A stretch of 64,000 bases of DNA from Welwitschia mirabilis. Taxonomy: Eukaryota; Gnetophyta; Gnetopsida; Welwitschiales. The stretch spans positions 52,840,879-52,904,878 of the forward strand of contig JBOZIK010000001.1 of the NCBI GenBank assembly GCA_051453625.1, read 5' to 3'. This document shows positions 23,001 to 34,900 of this stretch, one piece after another. Every line of letters begins with the position of its first letter. The stretch's first letter is position 1. A program made the position numbers and the translations under genes. The notes beneath the pieces are model-generated. The model was not told where the DNA came from. It worked only from the letters and a program-made list of their open reading frames with translations, and made no database searches.

Positions 23001-24680
23001 CTAAGTAGTGATGGCTTAGGTCATAGTGACATAATCTCATTCACCATATGAGAATTGATGAACTAGAAAATAACTTGGTCCTTGACTACCTTTAAATAAA
23101 CATGGGAACTAAGGATATAAAGTACTCGAGATCCATCAAATAATGGAGATTAGACCAACTAACTAAGAAATTCATTTAGAGAATAATATAACTTGATAAC
23201 TTAGTTTTACTTAAGCATTACAAGTACAAAGTTATTTGTAGCTCAAAATCAAAAGAAAACAACTACTTATATCAAATCAAAAATACATGTTACATCAATT
23301 GAAGAAGAAAGCTAGTAATGACTCCTTAAGCTATCCTTAAAACAAGCTTGCTCCCAAAGAAAATGCTTAGAAGGCCATGTCGACTTGATGCTCTAAGGAT
23401 TCTACTACTTTGTCAAAACAAAGAATGTTACAAATGAGGGCTCAAGGCCATTTTTTAAAAAAGTCTGAGAAAGGGGTGGTTATAAGCCTTTAGCTTATAA
23501 TGTTAGGTGAGTAGTTACAAATTATGTCATGTAGTGTTAACTAGGGTATTTGCTATATTGCATTAAGTATAAATCATTATGATAAGCACAACATTTCCCT
23601 TTTGGACAATGCTAATTCTGTTAACTACTGATGCTGCCATTTGTTTCCAACATCATTCTACTCAACACTGTTACATGTTCCTACTATGTGTCATCGTCGT
23701 CATTGCCACGTGTCATTAATAATGTTAGTTATTTGTAAGGTGAAATCAAAATAACCCTCATAATTGCATTCAACTAAATTTTCCATGAAAAGTTCAAAGA
23801 GTAAGAATGGAAGTGTTCTGCACAGAAGGATTGGTGACACTGGTGACTTGGATGATGGCACTGATGTTTTGGGCTAAATAATATTCATCTTTTGCGATGT
23901 TCTTCTAAATGAGGTAATTATCTTAAAAATATCATGTGAAGATGGTAATTTCCATGATTATTATAAAAAAGCAGTAGAAGATATAATCTCATGATAAATC
24001 AGTTATTTTAATATCTTCTATTAAGTTACTTGGTTAAATAATTTGATTTGAGTGTTAATGTTTGCATGTCAACACACATTATAACCAAACTTTTTCTAGA
24101 CTCTTAGCAAAACATTGATAACAAAATGATCAACATGATAAAATTATTTAAAGAAAAGTATTCAAGTATGAGAAATGATATATCTTTTTAAAAACTTTTA
24201 TGACCAATTTTTAAAAATAAGGCATCAAAATTTAAAAAGTTTATGAAAAACAGATGTCATATCCTCTAACTAAAACTAAACTTTTTCCTTAAAGGTTTAT
24301 CATATAACATGTTAATACCATTTTAAGGATACGTCCTTGAAAATTTTTTATTTTGACAAGTCCTTTTTATTGAAAGAAAAAGATGCAAAGCAAAGCAATC
24401 TAAACTATGAAAAAGAAAAACTGTTTAATAAGGGACGAACATTTTTTATTTCTTCCTAAAAATTCTAAGTAAAAATTTGGTCCATAAAAATTTTATGCCT
24501 TATGATGTTATTTATCATGAAATAGGGATCAAGTTGAATGAGTGATGAAGATAGAAAATGAAAATATAACAAAAGACTTAATCACACAACCAATGAATAA
24601 GAGAGACAACCTACCTAAGTCAACAGCCTTTATTATATTTTTGTGATTTTTAATGGATCTCGATATTAAACAAGCATAGT
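20060..24680. other. No gene seen
   Basis: AT-rich sequence lacking protein-like open frames. Two segments (about 20890-20990 and 23580-23890) are less AT-rich and read like scraps of retroelement, but no domain can be named. Confidence 0.5.
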
Positions 24681-24859
24681 ATTGACCAAAAACTTATATG
24701 AATTCAAAAAATTATAGCAAATCTTAAGTATAAAACTTAAAACCATAGAACTCAAAAGACCTGTAATTCCCATATTTTTCTTTTCTTTATTTTTGTTTTC
24801 TACTAGTATATATGTCCATTGTTTTAAGTCTTTGAATCACATTGAGCATCTAGTATTAT
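24681..24859. repeat. Gap-flanking duplicate of 24960-25138
   Basis: About 179 bases before the 100-N gap recur after it with few differences (for example CAAATCTTAAG versus CAAATATTAAG). The match ends at the gap edge, again suggesting overlapping contig ends. Confidence 0.8.
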
Positions 24860-25252
24860 NNNNNNNNNNNNNNNNNNNNNNNNNNNNNNNNNNNNNNNNN
24901 NNNNNNNNNNNNNNNNNNNNNNNNNNNNNNNNNNNNNNNNNNNNNNNNNNNNNNNNNNNTATCCACCAAAAACTTATATGAATTCAAAAAATTATAGCAA
25001 ATATTAAGTATAAAAGTTTAAACCATAGAACTCAAAAGACCTACAATTCCCATATTTTTCTTTTCTTTATTTTCATTTTCTACTAGCATATATGTCCATT
25101 GTTTTAAGTATTTAAATCACATTGAGCATCCAATATTATGATATTTTCTTTCAATAAAATTAAGCATGTTGTTTGTAAAGAAATCAATTATGCATGGTCA
25201 GTGAGCATCTACAACCCTGATGCAGTTAATTATGTCATAAGTATGCCACTAA

Positions 25253-25300
25253 AGATATATTACTGGGGAGCATCCATAGCCCTAATGTAATTAACTAAAC
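25253..25300. repeat. Gap-flanking duplicate of 25401-25448
   Basis: Forty-eight bases (AGATATATTACTGGGGAGCA...) before the 100-N gap recur after it with one difference. The same segment also resembles GTGAGCATCTACAACCCTGA at about 25200, so a short tandem repeat may have blocked assembly here. Confidence 0.8.
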
Positions 25301-25989
25301 NNNNNNNNNNNNNNNNNNNNNNNNNNNNNNNNNNNNNNNNNNNNNNNNNNNNNNNNNNNNNNNNNNNNNNNNNNNNNNNNNNNNNNNNNNNNNNNNNNNN
25401 AGATATATTACTAGGGAGCATCCATAGCCCTAATGTAATTAACTAAACCAATCAAGTAACTACTGAAATGTGCTTTTGGAGAAGAGATATTAATTTTCAT
25501 TTTATTCTTCTTCTCATAGTCATTTTCTATGCACATAAAAGGGGTTATTAATTCATTATCCAACTCAAGAAAAATCTTATTTCCATTAAAATCTTTAAAC
25601 ATAAAGAACATAATATGAAGGTAGATTCCACCTTTTCATCATGTTTACTAAAAATCGAAGACATTAAGTGAATATGACTTTAACAATCAAACTCAAAAAT
25701 AAGTGTGACTTTTCCTTAAAAACCCATAAGTGTAATTAATCATAACCGTTACTTGAAATGATAACAAGATCACTTATTATTAATCTTTATTAAAAGCGAT
25801 GAACCTAGATCTGTAAGTCTCATGAATTCATAAGTCGATGAAGCTGGTGGATGATAAAAACCCAAGTGCAGAGTTGTCAAAAACCCAAATTCTGAAAACA
25901 TGCATATTATTATATTAGTACTATGATCTTATCATACAAAAAAAATATTAGTCTATAAAAAGAGTGTACATGGCCTTTTTGTGATATGT

Positions 25990-26160
25990 GTATTAGGGTT
26001 AACATTATTAAGTTTAAATCTAAATAATGCTAGTTTATTCATATTCCTCTCTTTAGCTTTAACCACAGATCCATTGAATATATCATTCTTCACATCCATT
26101 GAATATATCATATAAGTAATAGCATTAGTTTCCATGATTTTTAAAATGCAACATGTAAAT
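25990..26160 (-). pseudogene. Faint copia reverse-transcriptase relic
   Basis: On the minus strand ILKIMETNAI is followed by YSMDVKNDIFNGSV and a charged stretch ending NMNKL. This resembles the copia RT segment K.ET.R...........Q.DVK.AFLNG.L. Only this stretch is recognisable. A 19-base direct repeat (CATCCATTGAATATATCAT-like, about 26078 and 26095) overlaps it. Confidence 0.35.
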
Positions 26161-27041
26161 AATCCTAGAGGCCAATTGTACCCCTTGGTTATGAAAATTG
26201 TACAATGATCCAAATATAAAATTCTAAGTGCGTAAATAAAAAATAAGGTAGAAACGTGATGTGAAATTTGTTATAACTTATTTTAATAATGGGTATCCAA
26301 GCCATTATGATTACTAAAATTCAAATTCAATAATTCATTTGATGGTCGAAGTAGTCTAAGTAAGTAATGGTTCTAAAGATAAAAATCTTATTCTTTATTT
26401 AAAAAGAAATGCACATGCCTCTTTTGGTGTGGTAATTGTAAAATACTTTTGTTGCATTACTAAGAAAAACCCTAAATAGACATTTACATACACTTGAGAA
26501 AAGTATGAAAAATTATAGAAAACTAAGCTAAGAAATGCTTTGAAACATGTGAATATAGACTATTTCAAAATTCTTTCATACACTGAAATATGTTATTAAT
26601 AAGGATAAGTATGATTTAAATGACAATGTCGTCTCATAGACTTCTCAACCTCTTGTTTCAGCTTGTTTCAGAGATCATGGTAGGTTGCTACATTTGAGAA
26701 AAGCTTTGCAGTAAATATATAAGAAATATTTGTTGCCTCATTCATTAGTTAACCTATCACATACCCTACCTCCTTCATCATAGTAGCCTATCAGACAGAC
26801 ATTGTATATTTTGTTTTAAGATGATCTATTTTAAAATATAAGAAGGATGCTCTGCTACTAAAAGTAACTTTACTTTAGGATGATGAAATAACTAACCTCC
26901 TTTAACATAGTAGAAAAGAACATCTTGTCATCTTCCACCAAAATGTAACAAGCTTGGATGAGCTTTCTTCTTATTGTAGAGATTGGAATCTACCTCTAAT
27001 GATCACAACAAACTTAAGAACTAAACTTAGAAAGAAAAAGA

Positions 27042-27167
27042 TCATTTTCCCCCTCTAGATCTTTTGTCAGTGAGGGCTTTTACAATGGTGTTTCGGTGAG
27101 TTCTAAAGTCTCTGAAAATATCATTAGTAGTCTGACCCATGTAACAGCTAGAGTTGCTACTTTCCAT
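27042..27167 (-). pseudogene. Alfin-like N-terminal fragment
   Basis: From ATG 27167 the minus strand reads MESSNSSCYMGQTTNDIFRD followed by FRTHRNTIVKALTDK, and the frame stops near 27042. Plant Alfin-like proteins (an N-terminal DUF3594 domain plus a C-terminal PHD finger that binds methylated histone H3K4) start with a very similar block: (V/E)EVF.DF..RR.G.(I/V)KALT.D. The match covers F.DFR..R....KALT.D. In intact genes this is followed by EFYQQCDPE; here it changes to RSRGGK and a stop, without an obvious GT donor at the usual place. The following domain is not found to the left. It is probably a broken or captured first exon; a chance match is possible because the segment is short. Confidence 0.45.
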
Positions 27168-27689
27168 TTTTCTTCTTTTTGCAATGGAAAATAGGCCAAA
27201 GGAAGATGCACCACATAAACAACTTGTGACAATTGAATTGAATAAAGAGGCCAATAACAACCAAAATTTATAAGCAAAAAAGCAAAAGAAAAGAGTTTCT
27301 ACTTTTGATCTGTGGATCTATGATTGAAAAGCATGCATAAGATTTTCCAAAAAATATCTTTAAAATAAAATCTATGTGTCTATTTCTGGGATTTCTTTCT
27401 TTAGTGCTTCCTAGAAGATAAGAACAACAAAATGTGAAGAACGACCACAAGGGATTGAATTGAAAATTCTAGGATATCTTTGCAATTCATCTGATCTTTG
27501 GTGAAAATGATGGAAAAGCGAATGATGTTTCCAATGAGAGTATCTGTGAAGGACCTAAACTCCAAGTTGTAGTTCTCTCATCATTATCATGGTTAACAGT
27601 GTGTATCCTCTCACGTCACACACCCGAATGAATGGCACACACCCTAGTGCAAAGAATAATACAACAACATAGAAATTAGGGGTGTTACA

Positions 27690-28606
27690 ACAGATAAAAA
27701 GCTTATTGACAAACTCAAGGTGGATATGAAAATAGAGTTTGAAATAAAAGATCGTAGACAACTCTCTTATTATCTTGGAATCCAAATCTAATAATCTCTA
27801 AGGTTTTTTTTTTTGAATCAAGGTAAGTATGCATTAGATATGTTAAAAAAATTTGATATGCATGAGTGTTAATCCATTTCCACTCCCTTACCAACTAATC
27901 ATAAACTCAAAAGGGATATGGAGGGAGATGAGGTTAATGAGCACATTTATAGATCCATAATAAGAAGCTTGATGTATCTAACTGCAAGTAATGCTAATAT
28001 TTAATATGTAATTAGTTTAATGTCTAGATTTATGAGTTGTACTAGAAAACCTCATTTTGATGCTATTAGAAGAATTTTTCGTTATATTAAAACAACTTTG
28101 AATCATGATTCGTTTTATGAGGCAAATAAAAATACACAACTTGCTAGTTATGTAGATGAAGACTGGGCAAGTAGTCTTGATGATAGAAAGAGCATAATAG
28201 GCTTTGCAATGCTCCTTCGTGGAAGCCTCTTTTCTTGGATAAGCAAAAAACAATCGTGCATGGCTTTTTCTACTATTGAAGCTGAACACATGGGCATCCA
28301 TCTTGCAAGTCAATAATTGGTTTGGCTTGATAAACTCCTTGAGGACTTTGCCATTCCTATTGAAAATCCTATACATTTGTTATGTGATCATGCATTTGCC
28401 ATTGCAATATTCAAGAATCCTATGATGCATGCTAGAACCAAGCACATTGATATAAAATTTCATTTTATTCAAAATCTGATTGAAGATGGGCTCTTGATTC
28501 TTGATTATTGCCCCTCCAAATTGTGGCTTGCTAACTTATTTATAGATTACAGGATTCCAAGATTTGAAGGGATAGACTTTAAATCCTTGACATTAAGATC
28601 AAGGGA
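27690..28606 (+). pseudogene. Ty1/copia reverse transcriptase (C-terminal part) and RNase H relic
   Basis: Pieces run in order. LIDKLKVDMKIEFEIKD and YYLGIQI (about 27690-27790) match the RT block F.MKDLG.L.YFLG. Then come GKYALDMLKKFDMHE, a degenerate STPL block, IRSLMYLTASNANI, and MSRFMSCTRKPHFDAIRRIF (28020-28080). RNase H follows: YVDEDWASSLDDRKS, SWISKKQSCMAFSTIEAEHM, then after a TAA (28314-28316) LVWLDKLLEDF, LLCDHAFAIAIFKNP, HARTKHIDIKFHFIQ and LILDYCPS. A purine-rich ATCAAGGGAG near 28597-28606 could be the polypurine tract. Only a few stops and frame breaks occur, so the copy is younger than most in the window. It ends about 320 bases upstream of the fibrillin start codon, in the same orientation. 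Confidence 0.93.
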
Positions 28607-28926
28607 GACACAAAAAGAAAAAACATATATTAAAAAAGTTTTATTACAAGTGTGTTTTTCTTTTAACTTCATGTTTATTTGACATATGCATTTATATGCA
28701 TGTGTGATTTATTTTGAAAATTTTAATTAAAAGTATATTTTACGTAATTGCGTCTGTAATGGCAAAGGAGAGTTTGTAGAGAAATTTTTATACCATTAAA
28801 AGTCTATTTTCCATAATTGTGCCCTTGAGATCAAGGGAGCTTATTATCCTCAAGTCTCTCAATGCTCTTGTACAGAGCGTGGCCATTGAACAGCGCGAGC
28901 AAATTAGGAATAGGGAGAACCAACGG
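28607..28926 (+). promoter_or_regulatory. 5' flank of the fibrillin gene, with possible 3' LTR remnant
   Basis: This short interval separates the copia RNase H relic from the fibrillin ATG. It holds an imperfect direct repeat of about 32 bases (ATTAAAAGTATATTTTACGT at 28726 and ATTAAAAGTCTATTTTCCAT at 28795) and a TATA-like TTTTTATACC at about 28783. The promoter must lie here or within copia-derived sequence further upstream. Exact start of transcription is unknown. Confidence 0.4.
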
Positions 28927-31900
28927 ATGCAATCTTTAAGCACGAGTGTGCTGCGTGCAAATGGCTTTTCTATGGAATCCAGAAGGCCATTCTCAAGCCC
29001 AAGTTACATTCAACCTTCGTTGTTCTTATCACCTGCTCCTTCCACTATCCATGTTTGCAAGCTCCCTCGGGCATCGTCACTAAATGCTGTCTCGAAAGTT
29101 GTTCCCTATACCAAATTTCCTCACCATTTTACATTTTGCTTTCGAATTATTCAGTGATCAAATTTTTTAATAAATTGCAGGAAAGAGTTCTACAGGCCAA
29201 GAAATTGGATTTGCTGAGGGCTGCGCAGAACACAGAGCGTGGCCTCAAGGCCTCTGCAGAGCAGCGCTCTGCTGTCGATGAAGCTATGGCAAGCTACTTC
29301 TATTTTTCGCATCTTGTCCTTTGTTAAATTCTCCTGAGTTGTGATTGTGAAGCAATGAATTTCAGGTGAGTGTGGAACAATATAATGCCGGCGAACCCAT
29401 CGATCTTGATCAGCTCGATGGAACCTGGCTTCTGCAATACACATCCGCCTCTGATGTTCTGCTCTTATTGGAAGCTGCCAATTTGCCCTTTCTTCAGGTC
29501 ATTTCCCAGCAAACTCAGAGTTGCAAATATTAAAACCATATGATCTGTTATTGATCGGAAAACAAATAAGTTGTATTATCCCCTCATGTCATTATTTACG
29601 GCTTCAAAAATTCATACAACCTGAGAAGCGTAAAACGTTTTAAGCGCCGAAAAACTCAGTGAAGATCCGTTTTCATATTGTCAAGTGTATTTCCTGAGGA
29701 AATATATTTGGTTTCGACGGCATGGTAGAGGAATGCACCTTTGGAAAATAAATAAGTGTATAATTTTCTCGATTAGAAACTAAGTAGCATCTATGTTGCA
29801 GGCCCCTTGTTCTGCACACAGATTACCTTCTATAAAAATGCATTGTAAAATTTTGTATTGCATGGCATTCCATTGAAAGCTGAACATGATTTTCACTTTG
29901 TTGCCATGGGTTTTCCCTGGCGAAGTGCTTACTACTCTCTGATCTTCAGCCAGGATCACATGCGTGTAAATGCTTGGTCTTGGTCGCCATCTCGGAGGAC
30001 TCTTTTGTCTTAATAATGCAATTCCAGCCGTTGTTTGTTTGCAAGTTCCAAATATGCAGGTATGTCCTGCCTAGGACGATATTGGTCTGTAGCATTCACC
30101 GTTATTGTCGTCTTCGGTGCTATTAGGAACTCTCCGGTCCCTAATAGTGTCTTGTGTGGTTATGGTTGGTTCTGGAACCGTTACTACTAGTTTTTCAGTT
30201 ACTTATGTTTGCCTCTTCAGCCTTTGCCATTAAGTTCCATGCCTAAACTGATTCAGTTGTGCCATGCATAAGCACTTTATCAACATCGTCAGTTTTGCGG
30301 AGAACTCCAAACCATCAATCCGGTCTCTCCTGCAAATCTAGGTTTTAGAAAACAGTGTTATTTTCTTATTAGAATTATTATTCTCTTAGTGTTCTTTGTG
30401 GACATCCTTTAATTATAAACAAGAAGAGGTAAATGCGTGTGACTACAATTTACCATATCTTGATAACTGATTTATTCAAGGCTACAAACAAACACAATAT
30501 CCCAAAAAGATAAGCAAAAAGTGTCCTACGTTCTTAGAAGATCTATGGAATCTTACATGACTTTTGCGAAAGTCATAAATTGAATAAAAATACAAATCTG
30601 AAACAAAGAAAGCAAATTGAATTATATAATGAACGGCTTAATTCATTCACATAAACTATAAGAACTAAGATTCAAATTGAAGGTGTAAAAATTCTTGATT
30701 ATGACCCCTTCACCCTCTCTGTTGGGTTTTAATTCTTCTTCACCATAGGCTTAGAGTAACCTTGGCAATCAATAGAGGCCTTATAAAGGGTTCCATCCTC
30801 TTCCAGCATAATGCTAAAATAAATATACAATAGCCCTTTCAATATGTACACTGCCTGCATTACTACCTTTCTTGGAACTGGATCAGTGAGGTTTCAGTGC
30901 CTTTTGCAGCGGAGCCTTTGCATTGTTGTCTTGAGATACACATTTTTTGGGTCAGATTAGTCTTGTTTCAAATTCTGAAAATCTTCATACGTAGGTTGTA
31001 TGGATGTTCATATTTCATTTTGTATCCTCTCTATTGTTATTATATTTTTATTAATGCAAGCTATGGAGGTTGTTAGATCTGGTCAGGCATCATGCATCTT
31101 TATTGGTTTGTGGTAATGGGATCATTCATGAAACTGTTATATAAACAAGGCTATGAATGTATCTCTACTTTTTAGTTAATGTGAAATCATAAGCTCCAAT
31201 GAACTTTTAGTACCAATGTTTATAGAGCACTAAAATAACAAGCATACAAAACTCACAAAATTATTGGTGATCGTATTTCCTCAGTTGCAAGGGGATTCCA
31301 TTCAAGGAAAAATGCTGAGAATAACCTATTTATGTTTTGTGCATTACAGATGCTCATCTAGATGTGATGGAGGTTGATAGATTTAAGTTTATTAACTTAT
31401 TTTTAATTATTTGAAAGACATGGTTTGTATTGTGAGTGAACAGTCATGAACTTAATTCCCTGCCCAGAGGTGAACAGACTTATCAGTCTTATTAACAGTG
31501 GCAAGCGAATTGAAACAACACATTTCCTTTTCGATTACTCAGGTGTGTTACAGGTACAGTAGAGGTCTCCATGATAATCAAATGTTTTATGAGCATCAGG
31601 TGTTTCATTGATGATCAAAATATTTCAAGAAAATCAGAGGTTTTAACGATAGTTTGGAGGCTCTGAATGTCACGTTTAAACCCTTTTTGGCTGTATATGG
31701 GGTCGACCAGTCATATGAGGTGGTAGATTCATTATTCAGAATGATTCCACTGCAACATATTTTTCTAGCCTGGGAGGCAATCATCCGGCCCTCGAATTTC
31801 TAGGGGGGCTGATTCAAAGGCGGGACACCACCCATTAGTGTCTGACAGACTGCCAGCGAATATTGCAGGTTGATTTCAACATTCGAAACTCAATTCTCAT

Positions 31901-34900
31901 GGATATTTGTGCATTCATTTGGTTCTCTAACTTAGAGACACATTTTCGTTTTGTTTCCAAGGCATTATGACCATTTTAAAAAATGCATGTTATACATTTG
32001 ACCATCACAACCCTCGGACATCCATCTCCAATAGTCACAAAAATTGTTACAAGAAGATCGGAAGCTTATTTGCGAGCTTGTTGATTTTAAATTTGACTCT
32101 TCCTCAAGTGTTCTATCTTCGCTGTGTTGTGCTAAACTTCTCAGTCTTTGTAAGAAAGGAAGTGCCTTCATTGTTCCGCTGTGCATTTGAGACAGGCTTT
32201 CTTCTATCTTCATTGAAGTGCTCTGATTGTGCCTTAGCCAAAAAATGGCTCATGGATTTTCTGCTGCTTACAAAAGTGTTAAATGTGGTTAGTCGTTGGG
32301 AAAATCACTGCTTTTGGTTGTGCCTTAGTTGGAAAAGGCTCATTGTGTTGATATGTGAAGCCAAATATATTATTTATATTGTAAATGTTATGTTTTAACA
32401 TTGACCCCTATTTAAGGNNNNNNNNNNNNNNNNNNNNNNNNNNNNNNNNNNNNNNNNNNNNNNNNNNNNNNNNNNNNNNNNNNNNNNNNNNNNNNNNNNN
32501 NNNNNNNNNNNNNNNNNNNNNNNNNNNNNNNNNNNNNNNNNNNNNNNNNNNNNNNNNNNNNNNNNNNNNNNNNNNNNNNNNNNNNNNNNNNNNNNNNNNN
32601 NNNNNNNNNNNNNNNNNNNNNNNNNNNNNNNNNNNNNNNNNNNNNNNNNNNNNNNNNNNNNNNNNNNNNNNNNNNNNNNNNNNNNNNNNNNNNNNNNNNN
32701 NNNNNNNNNNNNNNNNNNNNNNNNNNNNNNNNNNNNNNNNNNNNNNNNNNNNNNNNNNNNNNNNNNNNNNNNNNNNNNNNNNNNNNNNNNNNNNNNNNNN
32801 NNNNNNNNNNNNNNNNNNNNNNNNNNNNNNNNNNNNNNNNNNNNNNNNNNNNNNNNNNNNNNNNNNNNNNNNNNNNNNNNNNNNNNNNNNNNNNNNNNNN
32901 NNNNNNNNNNNNNNNNNNNNNNNNNNNNNNNNNNNNNNNNNNNNNNNNNNNNNNNNNNNNNNNNNNNNNNNNNNNNNNNNNNNNNNNNNNNNNNNNNNNN
33001 NNNNNNNNNNNNNNNNNNNNNNNNNNNNNNNNNNNNNNNNNNNNNNNNNNNNNNNNNNNNNNNNNNNNNNNNNNNNNNNNNNNNNNNNNNNNNNNNNNNN
33101 NNNNNNNNNNNNNNNNNNNNNNNNNNNNNNNNNNNNNNNNNNNNNNNNNNNNNNNNNNNNNNNNNNNNNNNNNNNNNNNNNNNNNNNNNNNNNNNNNNNN
33201 NNNNNNNNNNNNNNNNNNNNNNNNNNNNNNNNNNNNNNNNNNNNNNNNNNCTGTGTTGTTTTCTTTTGTATGCCTGCTGTTCCATTCTTGTTTAAGTACT
33301 TTCTTGTTGTTCGATTTGTAACACATTGTATGTCTACCACATCGATGATGTCTTTCGCAAAATCATCTTGCTGGTTATACTTTGAAAAGTATAAGGGGAT
33401 AAGAGAAAAAAGAATTGATACCTGTTGAGAGTTGAGTAGGTTGCAGTCAAACTACTACAAATTTGTAGTCATTTCTATTGTTTCAGCTTTGTTTGTGTTT
33501 TTGTGAATTTTATTTACTTCCAGCAATTTTAATCTTAAACATAAGATTTGTTGTGATAGGTAATCTTTTTGTATGGTTGAATAAGTTTGTAGTTGGCATC
33601 CTTACTCGCCTCCCAATCCTGTCCTCCAAGGATTGAGATCCATGTTTCAACGTACTCACTTACTATGAATAGTTGGAATCCGTCAATAATCTATCCATGA
33701 TAACCAGTTATCCCTTCATGGCATCCCTTGCAAATGGCTAATTACTTAAAATTTTCAAAGACATCAAGATTGTTTCATTTCTTCAGCAAATGGATCAGTT
33801 GTAATGAGAGCATCTTGCCTTTTATCAAGAACTATGCCTCATTGAAGGTAAGCATCCATAAGGAGGGCAAATATGTCTTAAGATAAAACATGCACTTTAA
33901 AACATTTTACCCCTTCACATCTCAAGAGGGATGTTGAAAGGTTATACATTGCTGGATACATTTCTAGAGAGAAACTATTGTTGGGCCCATTACCATCACA
34001 CCAAAAGCCATGAGTTAGGTGGAAACTAGAACCCTTAATATTTACCCACTCCTTAGGTAGGGCATGAGGAGTGCATAGCTAACAATTTCCTCCTCAATCC
34101 ACATGCCAAGTGCTAGAAGGCATCGAGGAGATTTGAACCTGAAATCAAGCCAAACTATGGTTCTAATACCCATTGTTGGGCCTAGTAGAATCCCACCAAA
34201 AGCCATGACTTAGGTGAAAAGTAGAACCTTTTATATTTACCCACTTATTTGGTTGGGCATAGGGAGTGCATACCCAACAATCTACCCCTCAATTCACATG
34301 TTGAGTGCTCGCATGAACTGAGAAGACACTAAGGAGATTTGAACCCGAAACTAAGCCAACACCATGGCTTTAATACCAATTGTTGTCCCAATTACCATCG
34401 CACCAAAGGCCGTGACTTAGGTGGAAACTAAAACCCTTTATAGTTATCCACTTCTTGGGCTGGGTATGGGGAGCGCATACCCAACAATTACGTTTCTTAG
34501 TATGATTTTCTTTTTCTTTTTTTCTTTAAATAGTTGGAAGAAGTTAATTGATGAAAGCCTATACCCTATTCACTAGGATCATTAGTCTATTTGACCAGAT
34601 GAAAACCTATGGGTGGCCTTTGTTTCCTTGAGAGTTCGCCACCATATTTCTAGGTCTTGCTTGTGATTTATGCTAGGGACATTTTTGCTTATGTCAAGTG
34701 GGCCTTCAATACATGGATAGAATTGCAAGCCAACTTGCATACCATTGGACATAAACCTGAGGTATTGAAGCTCACTGCTTATAAACGTGGGTTGAACCAC
34801 CTATGGCATGCACTAGACTCTCCTTGTCATAATGAAATATGAATATTCCAAAAACTGACCTAATCTAATTTTATGGGCACCTAATTCCCATGCATGTAGA

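Noticed and set aside
28819-28926. Upstream in-frame ATG extending the fibrillin N-terminus by 36 residues
   Set aside because: The extension is charged and not leader-like, and begins next to copia-like sequence. ATG 28927 starts a normal serine-rich transit peptide.
31967-32398. 143-codon frame inside fibrillin intron 3
   Set aside because: No conserved motifs, biased hydrophobic composition, and it ends at a gap; most likely chance.
34657-34842. 61-codon frame with faint gag-like look
   Set aside because: No conserved motif could be identified; it lies in intron sequence beside the miniature LTR element.
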